From: Citrobacter rodentium NBRC 105723 = DSM 16636
Lineage (GTDB): Bacteria; Pseudomonadota; Gammaproteobacteria; Enterobacterales; Enterobacteriaceae
Reading direction: 5' to 3'
Assembly: GCF_021278985.1 (NCBI RefSeq)
Contig: NZ_CP082833.1
Span: 186,001 to 250,000 of the forward strand
Length of the DNA stretch: 64,000 bases
The notes under the pieces are model-generated. The model saw only the letters and a list, made by a program, of their open reading frames with translations, was not told the origin of the DNA and ran no database searches. Shown here piece by piece: positions 36,205-45,460 of this stretch. A program made the translations under genes and the position numbers. Positions within the stretch are counted from its first letter, which is position 1. Every line of letters begins with the position of its first letter.

Positions 36205-39020
36205 CAGGCAAACTTACGTTTTTCGCCATCGCCGGCGACGTTGCTGACACAGCGGCCGCAGATCTCTGCGTGTTCCGCCACCTTACCGACATCAGTGGTG
36301 TAGTGCCAGCAGCGCGGGCACTTCTCACCTTCGGCTTTACTCAAGGCGACTTTCAGCCCTTTGAGCAGTTCGCTCTGCTGGGCGTCAGCAGAAGCCTCCG
36401 CATAGTCAGCGACTTTCGCGCCCGAGGTCAACAGGACAAATCGTAATTCGTCGCCCAGCGCGGTCAGCTTCGCCGCCAGTTCCGGCTCCGCGTACAGGGT
36501 CACTGCCGCTTCCAGAGAACCGCCGACTTTCTTATCCGCACGCGCCTGCTCGATCACCTTGTTCACTTCGCCGCGGACTTTCAGCAGCTCGTCCCAGAAG
36601 GCATCGTTCATCGGCTCGGTTTCGCCCAGGCCAAACAGACCTTCATACCATTCGCCGGTAAAGACATATTTCTCACGCTCGCCCGGCAGGTAACCCCAGA
36701 TTTCGTCGGCGGTGAAGGACATGATTGGCGCCATCCAGCGCACCAGCGCTTCCGCAATGTGGTACAGCGCGCTCTGGCAGCTACGACGCGCAACGCTATC
36801 GGCCTTCGCGGTGTACTGGCGGTCTTTGATGATGTCGAGGTAGAACGAACCCATTTCAACGGAGCAGAAGCGCATCAGGCGCTGTACCACTTCGTGGAAA
36901 TCATAGTCCTCGTACGCCTTCAGGATATCTTCCTGCGCGGCCTTCGCGCAGCCGACCGCCCAGCGGTCCAGCACCACCATCTCTTCCGGTTTCACCATGT
37001 CTTTCACCGGATCGAAACCGTTCAGGTTGGCCAGCAGGAAGCGCGCGGTGTTACGGATACGACGATAGCTGTCGGCGGCGCGCTTCAGGATCTCGTCCGA
37101 TACCGCCATTTCACCGGTGTAGTCGGTGGAAGCCACCCACAGACGCAGAATATCCGCCCCCAGTTTGTTCATCACATCCTGCGGCGACACGGTGTTGCCG
37201 ATGGATTTGGACATCTTGCGTCCCTGACCGTCCACGGTGAAACCGTGAGTCAGTACCTGGCGGTAAGGCGCTTTGCCTTTCATGGCGGTGGAGATCATCA
37301 GCGAAGACATAAACCAGCCGCGATGCTGGTCAGAGCCTTCCAGATACATATCCGCCGCGTGACCGGCGAACTCCGGACGCACGTCCACCACGGAAGCGTG
37401 AGTAGAACCGGAGTCAAACCAGACGTCCAGAGTATCCGGCACTTTCACATACTGGTCGGCTTCATCGCCGAGGATCGCTTTCGGATCGAGATCCCACCAT
37501 GCCTGGATGCCGTCCACCTCAACGCGTTTCGCAACCTCTTCCATCAGTTCCACGGCGCGCGGGTGCAGCTCTTCGGTGTCTTTATGCACAAACAGCGCCA
37601 TCGGCACGCCCCAGGTGCGCTGACGGGAGATACACCAGTCAGGACGGTTAGCGACCATCGACTCGATACGCGCCTGGCCCCAGTCCGGGATCCACTGTAC
37701 GCCTTTGATCTCTTTCAGCGACTGCGCGCGCAGTCCTTTCTGATCCATGCTGATGAACCACTGCGGGGTCGCACGGAAGATGATCGGCGACTTGTGACGC
37801 CAGCAGCACGGATAGCTGTGCTGCATTTTCTCTACGTGCAGCAGCGCGCCTTTTTCACGCAGCAGCTCAACGATGGTATCGTTAGCTTTAAAGACGTTTA
37901 CGCCGTCCAGACCTGGATAAGTTCCGGCCAGATACGCGCCGTCCGGACCGACCGGATTCGCGATTTCCAGACCGTATTTCAGGCTGATGGTGTAGTCGTC
38001 AGGACCGTGACCACCGGCGGTGTGCACCGCACCGGTACCGGCATCCAGCGTTACGTGATCGCCAAGGATCGCCGGCACGTCGAAGCCCATAAACGGATGG
38101 GTAAAGCGCAGCAGCTCCAGTTCCGCGCCTTTCACCGTACCGAGGATACTGTAATCGGCAACGCCAATGCGCTGCATTACGCTTTCCACCAGATCTTTCG
38201 CCAGGATCAGCGCCTGACCATCGATTTGCACCAGCGCATAGTCGAAATCCGGCGCCAGCGAGATCGCGCGGTTGGCCGGCAGCGTCCACGGCGTTGTGGT
38301 CCAGATGACCAGCGAGATCGGCCCGCTGACGCCCGGCAGGCCAAATTTCGCCTGTACTGCATTCTGATCCACGGCACGAAACGCAACGTCGATGGACGGA
38401 GACGTTTTGTCGTAATACTCCACTTCCGCTTCCGCCAGCGCGGAACGGCAGTCTACGCACCAGTGTACCGGCTTGGCGCCTTTATGCAGATGGCCGTTAC
38501 CGATGATCTTACCCAGCGCGCGAATGATGTTGGCTTCGGTTTTGAAGTCCATCGTCAGGTACGGGTGCGACCAGTCGCCCAGCACGCCCAGACGGATAAA
38601 GTCCTTGCGCTGGCCGTCAACCTGAGTCGCGGCATATTCGCGGCACTTGGCGCGGAACTCGGCGGCGGTGAATTTCTCCCCCGGCTTACCGTACTCCTGC
38701 TCCACTTTCAGCTCGATCGGCAGACCGTGGCAGTCCCAGCCCGGAACGTAAGGCGAGTCGAATCCTGAAAGCCCTTTGGACTTCACGATAATGTCTTTCA
38801 GAATCTTGTTAACCGAGTGACCAATATGAATGCTGCCATTCGCATAAGGAGGGCCGTCATGCAGAATGAAGGTTTTTTTGCCTTTTTTGGCCGCACGAAT
38901 GATGCCGTACAGGTCATCATCGGTCCAACGCGCCAGCATTCCCGGTTCGCGCTTGGCGAGATCGCCGCGCATCGGGAACCCTGTTTCCGGCAAATTCAGG
39001 GTTGATTTATAGTCACTCAT
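36204..39020 (-). CDS. ileS: Isoleucyl-tRNA synthetase IleS
   Basis: Class Ia synthetase of 938 residues, the E. coli length. The HIGH motif appears as NGSIHIGHSVNK near residue 64 and the KMSKS motif as GRKMSKSIGN near residue 603. The CP1 editing domain lies between them. The C-terminus has the zinc-binding Cys pairs CPRCW and CGRC. It is the typical chromosomal mupirocin-sensitive form by overall sequence. It lies 37 bases after ribF. Confidence 0.98.
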   Translation of the reverse strand: MSDYKSTLNLPETGFPMRGDLAKREPGMLARWTDDDLYGIIRAAKKGKKTFILHDGPPYANGSIHIGHSVNKILKDIIVKSKGLSGFDSPYVPGWDCHGLPIELKVEQEYGKPGEKFTAAEFRAKCREYAATQVDGQRKDFIRLGVLGDWSHPYLTMDFKTEANIIRALGKIIGNGHLHKGAKPVHWCVDCRSALAEAEVEYYDKTSPSIDVAFRAVDQNAVQAKFGLPGVSGPISLVIWTTTPWTLPANRAISLAPDFDYALVQIDGQALILAKDLVESVMQRIGVADYSILGTVKGAELELLRFTHPFMGFDVPAILGDHVTLDAGTGAVHTAGGHGPDDYTISLKYGLEIANPVGPDGAYLAGTYPGLDGVNVFKANDTIVELLREKGALLHVEKMQHSYPCCWRHKSPIIFRATPQWFISMDQKGLRAQSLKEIKGVQWIPDWGQARIESMVANRPDWCISRQRTWGVPMALFVHKDTEELHPRAVELMEEVAKRVEVDGIQAWWDLDPKAILGDEADQYVKVPDTLDVWFDSGSTHASVVDVRPEFAGHAADMYLEGSDQHRGWFMSSLMISTAMKGKAPYRQVLTHGFTVDGQGRKMSKSIGNTVSPQDVMNKLGADILRLWVASTDYTGEMAVSDEILKRAADSYRRIRNTARFLLANLNGFDPVKDMVKPEEMVVLDRWAVGCAKAAQEDILKAYEDYDFHEVVQRLMRFCSVEMGSFYLDIIKDRQYTAKADSVARRSCQSALYHIAEALVRWMAPIMSFTADEIWGYLPGEREKYVFTGEWYEGLFGLGETEPMNDAFWDELLKVRGEVNKVIEQARADKKVGGSLEAAVTLYAEPELAAKLTALGDELRFVLLTSGAKVADYAEASADAQQSELLKGLKVALSKAEGEKCPRCWHYTTDVGKVAEHAEICGRCVSNVAGDGEKRKFA

Positions 39021-39057
39021 CAGGTTCTCGGTTCCGTATTTATAACTCGTTCAGGCG

Positions 39058-39996
39058 TTAAGCCGGTTTTGATAGCCCAAAAAAATCCCGGGCCGTTAAT
39101 TCATCTCGCGCAATCTGCGCTTTCAGTTCATCCAGCGAAGCAAACCGCTGTTCGTTGCGTATTTTTTTACGCAGCACTACATCTATATGGCGACCGTAGA
39201 GGTCCATTACAACGTCCAGCACATGAACTTCTAACTGTTGGCGAACGCCCGCCACCGTCGGACGGGTTCCGATATTAGCCACGCCGGGCATTGGCTGCTC
39301 GCCTGCGCCCATCACTTCTACCGCATATACCCCTTTGACCGGGGAAACCTGACGGCGCAGCGGTATGTTTGCCGTCGGAAACCCTATCGTGCGCCCAAGT
39401 TCATCACCGTGCACAACGCGACCGGAGATGGTAAACGGATGCCCCAGCAAGCTTTCAGCAAGCGCCAGGTTGTCTTCCGCCAGCGCCTGGCGCACGGCGG
39501 TGCTGCTGATGCGTACGCCGCCTTCACAGAAAGTCTGGGTGTTGGTGACAGCAAAGCCGTATTCGGCCCCGGCCTTCTGTAATAACAAGAAATCGCCAGT
39601 CCGACCAGCGCCGAAACGGAAATCATCGCCAACGGCGAGAAATCGCACCCCGAGACGGTCGACCAGCAGATCGCTGATAAAGGTCTGCGCCGTCAGCGCA
39701 GCGAAACGGCGGTCAAACCGCACGCACAGCACATAGTCGACGCCGCACTGCGCCAGATAACGCAGCTTCTCCCGCAGACGGGTCAGGCGCGCTGGCGCTT
39801 TATCGGTCGCGAACAGTTCCAGCGGCTGCGGTTCAAAAATCATCACCATCACCGGTAAGCCACGCCTGCGCCCTTCTTCCTGCAAACTTTGCAGCAGCGC
39901 ACGATGCCCACGATGCACGCCGTCGAAATTACCAATAGTCAGCACACACCCGTGCGGGGCCTGACTGAGATTATGTATGCCGCGTATCAGCTTCAT
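39058..39996 (-). CDS. ribF: Bifunctional riboflavin kinase/FAD synthetase RibF
   Basis: Makes FMN from riboflavin, then FAD. The 312 residues hold an N-terminal FAD-synthetase nucleotidyltransferase domain (LTIGNFDGVHRGHRALLQSL) and a C-terminal flavokinase domain (VVHGDELGRTIGFPTANIPL). No FMN riboswitch is visible upstream. It is the first recognised enzyme gene of the ribF-ileS-lspA-fkpB-ispH operon; the small yaaY frame precedes it by 7 bases. Confidence 0.96.
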   Translation of the reverse strand: MKLIRGIHNLSQAPHGCVLTIGNFDGVHRGHRALLQSLQEEGRRRGLPVMVMIFEPQPLELFATDKAPARLTRLREKLRYLAQCGVDYVLCVRFDRRFAALTAQTFISDLLVDRLGVRFLAVGDDFRFGAGRTGDFLLLQKAGAEYGFAVTNTQTFCEGGVRISSTAVRQALAEDNLALAESLLGHPFTISGRVVHGDELGRTIGFPTANIPLRRQVSPVKGVYAVEVMGAGEQPMPGVANIGTRPTVAGVRQQLEVHVLDVVMDLYGRHIDVVLRKKIRNEQRFASLDELKAQIARDELTARDFFGLSKPA

Positions 39997-40003
39997 GTCT
40001 GGC

Positions 40004-40219
40004 TCAAAACAGTGAAAATCGCCAAAGTATACCTTGTACCGCGGTTAAGGTTAACCGGCGATTGATGCCCCGAAACAGAAAGAGGATGCTTTTCATCGCT
40101 ATGAGGCAAATGCAGGCGGTTAACAGACAACGCAATTCAATTTTTCTCGCTGAAAAGCTGTATTCACGCCCCGCAAGCTGGTAGAATCCTGCGCCATCAC
40201 TACGTAACGAGCGCCGCAA
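40004..40219 (-). CDS. yaaY: Small conserved ORF YaaY
   Basis: A 71-residue frame that matches E. coli YaaY at both ends (SLRSDGAGFYQLAG and NRRLTLTAVQGILWRFSLF) and lies in the same place between rpsT and ribF. The middle is less alike. It covers DNA that must also hold the ribF promoter, so conservation may reflect control sequences and not a protein. No function is known. Confidence 0.45.
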   Translation of the reverse strand: MRRSLRSDGAGFYQLAGREYSFSARKIELRCLLTACICLIAMKSILFLFRGINRRLTLTAVQGILWRFSLF

Positions 40220-40248
40220 GATTAACGGCGCTTATTTGCACAAATCCA

Positions 40249-40277
40249 TTGACAAAAGAAGGCTAAAAGGGCATATT
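40249..40277 (+). promoter_or_regulatory. rpsT promoter (P2-like)
   Basis: TTGACA at 40249-40254, 17-base spacer, CATATT at 40272-40277. The downstream GGCCTTTGAATTGTCC leader matches the well-studied E. coli rpsT P2 region. Confidence 0.75.
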
Positions 40278-40324
40278 CCTCGGCCTTTGAATTGTCCATA
40301 TAGAACACATTTGGGAGTTGGACC

Positions 40325-40588
40325 TTGGCTAATATCAAATCAGCTAAGAAGCGCGCCGTTCAGTCTGAAAAGGCTCGTAAGCACAACGCAAGCCGTCGCT
40401 CTATGATGCGTACTTTCATCAAGAAAGTATACGCAGCTATCGAAGCTGGCGACAAAGCTGCTGCACAGAAAGCATTTAACGAAATGCAACCAATCGTGGA
40501 CCGTCAGGCTGCTAAAGGTCTGATCCACAAAAACAAAGCTGCACGTCATAAGGCTAACCTGACTGCACAGATCAACAAACTGGCTTAA
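40325..40588 (+). CDS. rpsT: 30S ribosomal protein S20
   Basis: An 87-residue, very basic primary-binding protein of the 30S subunit (NIKSAKKRAVQSEKARKHNA). It starts with TTG after GGGAG, the rare start that also serves S20 autoregulation in E. coli. Codon use is that of a highly expressed gene. It is monocistronic with a strong terminator. Confidence 0.98.
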   Translation: MANIKSAKKRAVQSEKARKHNASRRSMMRTFIKKVYAAIEAGDKAAAQKAFNEMQPIVDRQAAKGLIHKNKAARHKANLTAQINKLA

Positions 40589-40613
40589 TCGCCCGTTGGT
40601 TGTCGCTTTGTGA

Positions 40614-40638
40614 AAAACCCGCGAAAGCGGGTTTTTTT
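40614..40638 (+). terminator. Rho-independent terminator of rpsT
   Basis: AAAACCCGC-GAAA-GCGGGTTTT stem-loop with tetraloop and a T-run, 25 bases after the stop. The following region to 41018 (about 380 bases) is AT-rich, non-coding and must hold the promoter of the symporter gene; I see no clear operator in it. Confidence 0.93.
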
Positions 40639-41018
40639 ATGTCTGACGGATTGCACCATCACACCTCCGCCGCTTTCTTCTTTCTGCTCCCTGCTCCTTC
40701 TTCTGCGCTGCGCGGAGTTCCTGAAAATAATTTTGTTTTGTTCTGAAAGAATTTACCTTTCATTGTGCGCAAAAACGTGACCTGCATTCCAAAGCCAGGA
40801 TAATTCCAACTAAAAATTAATTTTCACAACTGTAAAACCAGATATGGCAATTGATCCACTCAGTGCCTTTAACTAATTTCAGCTCATCACAATGAGTAAC
40901 GCTACTATTTTAATTTCGGTTATTCATTATCTTCATCAATATATTGCAGAAAGAAAAATGCTCAGAAAATAAAAGCGGTATTTCCTGGCTTGTCATAAAT
41001 AATACAGGAGTTATGAAT

Positions 41019-42392
41019 ATGAGTTCTGTTATTGAAGAAGCCCATTTGACCGAACATCAACGTTTATCATCGTTACAACGCATAAGCTATGGCTTACTGG
41101 ATGTGGCAGGTAATTTACTTTATTGTTTTGGCTCCACTTATATTCTTTATTTCTATACCGACGTTGCGGGTATCACGCTGGCGATTGCCGGGACCATCCT
41201 GTTGCTGGCCCGTATTGTTGACGGCATTGACGCCCCCGTCTGGGGAATAATCATTGATAAAACACGCTCCCGCTACGGGAAATGCCGCCCCTGGTTTCTC
41301 TGGCTCCCGTTGCCTTTTGCCGTATTTAGCGCGCTTTCTTTCTGGTCGCCGGATATTAGCATGACCGGGAAAACCCTGTACGCCGCGATATCATATATGA
41401 TAGCCAGTATTCTTTTTACCGGGCTCAATACACCGCTTAGCGCTATTTTACCGCTAATGACCCTGTCTGCGAAAGAACGGCTTATTTTAAACTCTTATCG
41501 GATGACCGGCGGGCAAATTGGCGTATTGCTGATGAATGCGACCGCCTTACCCCTGGTTGCTTTTTTAGGCGGCGGGAATGATAAAAGCGGATTTTTCTAC
41601 ACGGCTATTGTATTTGCAATAATATCCTGTGCGTTAACGCTATTCGCCTTCAGAAATATACGTGAACTGGACACCGATAAAATCCAGCAACAGCCTCAGC
41701 TGCCGATGAAAAAAAGCTTCCGCGCCATGAAAGGGAACTGGCCGTGGATACTGATGGTGTTAGCGAACCTCATTTTCTGGGTGGCCTTGCAGCAACGCGC
41801 GTCAACTATTGTCTACTATTTGACCTACAACCTGGATCGTAAAGATCTGGTGCCGCTGGTTAATAGCCTCGCCACCATTCAGATTTTATTTATTATCGCG
41901 ATTCCTTTCTTCAGCCGGTATCTGAGTAAAACCGGGATCTGGATTGCCGGTTTACTGCTGTCTACCGCTGGCGGAATATTGGTGTGGCTGGCAGCGGGTA
42001 ACGTCACGTTGCTGATTGTCGCCTGGGTTCTGGCCAATATCGGCAGCGGTATCGCCTGCTCAATGCCCTTCGCCATGCTCGGCTTTGCCGTTGACTACGG
42101 CGCCTGGAAAACCGGCGTCAAGGCGACCAGTATTCTCATCGCTTTCGGCAGCACGTTCTGCATCAAAATGGGTAGCGGTATCGGCACGGCGTTTGCCGCC
42201 TGGATCATGAACAGTTTCGGCTACCTCCCCAATCAGGCGCAGACCGCCGCCGGGCTGGAAGGCATCACCTGGGCTTTTATCTGGACGCCTGCGCTGCTCT
42301 TTGCCCTCGCCGCACTGCCTTTGCTCTTCTTTCGTCAATACGAAGCGATGGAAAGGCGAATTCAGCAGGATCTGCAATCCGGCGCTCATTGA
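41019..42392 (+). CDS. GPH-family sugar/glycoside:cation symporter
   Basis: A 457-residue membrane transporter of the glycoside-pentoside-hexuronide family (MelB/YicJ type) with about 12 hydrophobic segments. RISYGLLDVAGNLLYCFGST is the family N-terminus, with DGIDAPVWGIIIDKTRSRYG after TM2. I chose the ATG at 41019 because GGAG lies 8 bases before it; an ATG at 41013 is too close to it. It forms an operon with the GH31 gene 38 bases downstream, so it probably imports that enzyme's substrate. The same pair lies here in Salmonella, as I recall. Confidence 0.9.
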   Translation: MSSVIEEAHLTEHQRLSSLQRISYGLLDVAGNLLYCFGSTYILYFYTDVAGITLAIAGTILLLARIVDGIDAPVWGIIIDKTRSRYGKCRPWFLWLPLPFAVFSALSFWSPDISMTGKTLYAAISYMIASILFTGLNTPLSAILPLMTLSAKERLILNSYRMTGGQIGVLLMNATALPLVAFLGGGNDKSGFFYTAIVFAIISCALTLFAFRNIRELDTDKIQQQPQLPMKKSFRAMKGNWPWILMVLANLIFWVALQQRASTIVYYLTYNLDRKDLVPLVNSLATIQILFIIAIPFFSRYLSKTGIWIAGLLLSTAGGILVWLAAGNVTLLIVAWVLANIGSGIACSMPFAMLGFAVDYGAWKTGVKATSILIAFGSTFCIKMGSGIGTAFAAWIMNSFGYLPNQAQTAAGLEGITWAFIWTPALLFALAALPLLFFRQYEAMERRIQQDLQSGAH

Positions 42393-42430
42393 TCGTCCCC
42401 TTCATCTCACCCTCATGCGGAGGAATAACC

Positions 42431-44470
42431 ATGTCGTTTATTAAGCACGATCCCCAACGTCTGGTCTGGCAACACAACGATCGCTATCTATGGATTGAAG
42501 CCTGGGGAGAAAATAGTCTGCGCGTGCGCAGTGGCCGCCATATGCCCGTTATGCGCAATGAAAACTGGGCGCTAACGGAAACACCGGTAGCCTCTGCTGC
42601 GCAGGTGACGTATGAAGAAAAACGCGCCACGTTGCAGAACGGAAAAATTACCGCTGTTGTTAACCAGCAGGGACAGGTGTCCTTTTACCGTCACCCGGAC
42701 AAATGTCTGCTGCAGGAGTTCTGGCGCCTGCGCGGTGAAATTGGCGAAGATGAATCGTCGCATGGTCAGTATGTCAGCGCCCTGAACCTGGAAGAGCGCG
42801 AATTCAGGCCCATTCCCGGCGGGAAATATACGATTAAGGCCCGCTTTGAAGCCAATGAAGGGGAAAAACTCTACGGCATGGGGCAATACCAGCAGCCCAA
42901 TCTGGATCTGAAAGGCTGTATGCTTGAGCTGGCGCAGCGTAATTCCCAGGCGTCAGTGCCCTTTTTATTATCCAGCCACGGCTACGGTTTTCTGTGGAAT
43001 AACCCGGCGATAGGCCGCGTGATCTTCGCCAACAACGGAACGGAGTGGGAAGCCGCGGTCAGTGAACAGCTCGACTACTGGATCACCGCTGGCGATACGC
43101 CGGCGGAGATTAGCGAGGCATACGCCCGCGCGACCGGAACGCCGCCGATGATGCCTGATTACGCCATGGGATTCTGGCAGTGCAAGCTACGCTATCGTAA
43201 TCAACAGGAATTGCTGGAAGTGGCGCGGGAGTATAAACGCCGTAATTTACCGCTGTCGGTTATTGTGATCGACTTTTTCCACTGGCCGAACCAGGGCGAC
43301 TGGACTTTTGATCCGTGTGACTGGCCCGATCCAGACGCCATGATAGCGGAACTGAAGGCGATGGGAACGGAACTGATGGTTTCCTTCTGGCCGACGGTGG
43401 ATAACCGGACTGAAAGCTACCGCGAGATGAAAGAACACGGCTGGCTGGTGCATACGGAGCGCGGCCTGCCGATTAATATGGATTTTCTTGGCAATACCAC
43501 GTTCTTTGATGCCACCCATCCTGAAGCGCGCAACTATGTCTGGGGCAAAGCAAAACGCAATTACTACGATAAAGGCGTGAAGCTATTCTGGCTGGATGAA
43601 GCAGAGCCTGAATTCAGCGTCTACGACTACGATAACTATCGTTACCACACGGGCCCGGTACTGGAAACGGGAAATATTTATCCGCGCATGTACGCCAGAA
43701 CCTTCTTTGATGGTATGCGGGCTGCCGGAGAGCAGCAAATTATCAACCTCCTGCGCTGCGCCTGGGCGGGTAGCCAGAAATATGGCGCGCTGGTCTGGTC
43801 CGGCGATATTCACTCCTCTTTCCGCTCATTACGCAACCAGTTTGCCGCTGGATTAAATATGGGGATTGCCGGTATTCCCTGGTGGACAACGGATATTGGC
43901 GGTTTTCACGGCGGAAACATTCACGATCCGGCATTTCATGAGTTGTTAATCCGCTGGTTCCAGTGGGGAATATTCAGCCCGGTAATGCGACTACACGGTA
44001 ATCGCGATCCGCAGATCCTGCCGGAACAGCCCTATCGCGAGGGTATTGCCCAATGTCCGACCGGCGCGCCGAATGAGATCTGGAGCTATGGCGAAGAGGT
44101 CTGCGAGGTACTGACAGGCTGCCTGCAACTGCGCGAGTCATTGAAACCCTACATTAAGCAGATCATGCAGGAAACGCATGAGAAAAATACGCCGGTGATG
44201 CGGACCCTGTTCTTTGAATTTCCTCATCAGCCAGAAAGCTGGGAGATTGACGATCAGTACTGTTTCGGACCCGATTTACTGGTGGCCCCCGTCATGTATG
44301 CAGGCGCTCGCGAGCGTACCGTCTGGCTACCGGACGGCGACACCTGGATCGATCTCTGTACCCGGGAACGTTATCAGGGAGGACAAACGCGCCTTCACGC
44401 CGCGCCGCTGAACAGGATACCGGTGTTTATCCGCGAAAAAGGGAAATATCGCCATCTGCTGCCCGTATAA
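42431..44470 (+). CDS. GH31 family alpha-glycosidase
   Basis: A 679-residue cytoplasmic glycoside hydrolase of family 31 (alpha-glucosidase/alpha-xylosidase group). The nucleophile Asp lies in KLFWLDEAEPEF and the likely acid/base Asp in LVWSGDIHSSF. An N-terminal beta-sandwich (about residues 1-235) precedes the barrel, as in YicI, but the protein is nearly 100 residues shorter. GGAGGAATAACC precedes the ATG at 42431. Its partner is the GPH symporter. It could act on isoprimeverose-like, alpha-glucosides or other alpha-linked glycosides; the sequence does not tell. Confidence 0.9.
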   Translation: MSFIKHDPQRLVWQHNDRYLWIEAWGENSLRVRSGRHMPVMRNENWALTETPVASAAQVTYEEKRATLQNGKITAVVNQQGQVSFYRHPDKCLLQEFWRLRGEIGEDESSHGQYVSALNLEEREFRPIPGGKYTIKARFEANEGEKLYGMGQYQQPNLDLKGCMLELAQRNSQASVPFLLSSHGYGFLWNNPAIGRVIFANNGTEWEAAVSEQLDYWITAGDTPAEISEAYARATGTPPMMPDYAMGFWQCKLRYRNQQELLEVAREYKRRNLPLSVIVIDFFHWPNQGDWTFDPCDWPDPDAMIAELKAMGTELMVSFWPTVDNRTESYREMKEHGWLVHTERGLPINMDFLGNTTFFDATHPEARNYVWGKAKRNYYDKGVKLFWLDEAEPEFSVYDYDNYRYHTGPVLETGNIYPRMYARTFFDGMRAAGEQQIINLLRCAWAGSQKYGALVWSGDIHSSFRSLRNQFAAGLNMGIAGIPWWTTDIGGFHGGNIHDPAFHELLIRWFQWGIFSPVMRLHGNRDPQILPEQPYREGIAQCPTGAPNEIWSYGEEVCEVLTGCLQLRESLKPYIKQIMQETHEKNTPVMRTLFFEFPHQPESWEIDDQYCFGPDLLVAPVMYAGARERTVWLPDGDTWIDLCTRERYQGGQTRLHAAPLNRIPVFIREKGKYRHLLPV

Positions 44471-44479
44471 AACGATCAG

Positions 44480-44502
44480 GCGCGCCTTCACTGGCGCGCT
44501 TT
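44480..44502. terminator. Hairpin between the GH31 gene and nhaR
   Basis: A 7-bp GC stem (GCGCGCC / GGCGCGC) with 6-base loop and a short T-run, in the 34 bases between convergent stop codons. Probably the terminator of the glycoside operon. Confidence 0.55.
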
Positions 44503-44504
44503 AC

Positions 44505-45401
44505 TCAGTCAGGCTTGCCGAATAATCGGCTGTAGTCGCTATTACAGATACGCTGCACCGCCGGATGCTGAATCATTCTCTCAGCAAAGATAGCGTGATA
44601 CTCCTCCATCACGTTCTCGACCCGGCCAATTTCGACTATCGAATCGTCGGCGTAAAAGTCGTTGGCATAGAGCGTCGGCGCGACGAAAATCGCGTTATGC
44701 GTGGCGCCAAAAGCTTTCATTAATGCGGCGTCGTCAAATTCGCCGAGAATCTCGACGTTCAGCCCCTGCGAGTTAAACCAGTTCAGCAATTTGCGTCCCA
44801 GCATTGAACGCCGCCCAGGCACCAGCAGTCTGCGCTCTTCCAGACAGGCCGGGAACGGTTTTTCCGGCTGTGGATGGGTGCACCAGAAGCTGACGCCGCA
44901 TTCGCCGATTTTCACCGAAAACAGCCCTTCCTGCTGCGTTGAGTCGATCGGGCAGTCAGAAATTATCATATCCAGCTTGTGCTGACTGAGCTGTTCAAGC
45001 AGCATTTCGTGCGTCGATTCGAAACAGCGTAAATGGATTTGCTCATCTTCGACCACCGCCGCATCCAGCACGCTGCTGACCAGTCGTTTTGAAAGCGCGT
45101 CCGCAACGCCGACGTCAAACAGCAGGTTCGACTCTTTACGGTAGTTCACGATATCCAGCATCTCCTGGCTTAAGGTAAACATTTTATCCGCATAGCGAAA
45201 CACCAGTTCGCCAAGCTCGCTGGGCTCCAGCCCCCTTCCCTTCCGCTTGAATAATTTGCCCTGCAGCCGCTCCTCAAGCGCTTTGATCTGACCAGTAATA
45301 GTCTGCGGCGTTAAATAAAGCGCTTCTGCCGCGCCGACCACCGATCCCTCTTTATAAACGTTCCAGAAGTAATAAAGGTGGTTGTAGTTAATATGGGACA
45401 T
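44505..45401 (-). CDS. nhaR: LysR-family activator of nhaA, NhaR
   Basis: A 298-residue LysR regulator that activates nhaA in response to Na+. The N-terminal helix-turn-helix reads EGSVVGAAEALYLTPQTITG. The effector domain follows to the end, with length and sequence as E. coli NhaR (301). It lies 59 bases downstream of nhaA in the same direction, as in E. coli. Confidence 0.95.
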   Translation of the reverse strand: MSHINYNHLYYFWNVYKEGSVVGAAEALYLTPQTITGQIKALEERLQGKLFKRKGRGLEPSELGELVFRYADKMFTLSQEMLDIVNYRKESNLLFDVGVADALSKRLVSSVLDAAVVEDEQIHLRCFESTHEMLLEQLSQHKLDMIISDCPIDSTQQEGLFSVKIGECGVSFWCTHPQPEKPFPACLEERRLLVPGRRSMLGRKLLNWFNSQGLNVEILGEFDDAALMKAFGATHNAIFVAPTLYANDFYADDSIVEIGRVENVMEEYHAIFAERMIQHPAVQRICNSDYSRLFGKPD

Positions 45402-45460
45402 ATTCTCTTCCTGATAAATGCCAGTAGGGGAGCGGACTGCGCCCCCCTGTTACTGTCTGG

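Noticed and set aside
36759..38768. Plus-strand open frame of 669 codons opposite ileS.
   Set aside because: It lies wholly within ileS on the other strand. ileS has all its motifs, and the antisense frame has a biased composition with no recognisable domain: a codon-usage shadow.
39997..40324. FMN riboswitch upstream of ribF.
   Set aside because: The conserved RFN-element boxes are not visible; the region matches the E. coli rpsT/ribF gap, which has none.
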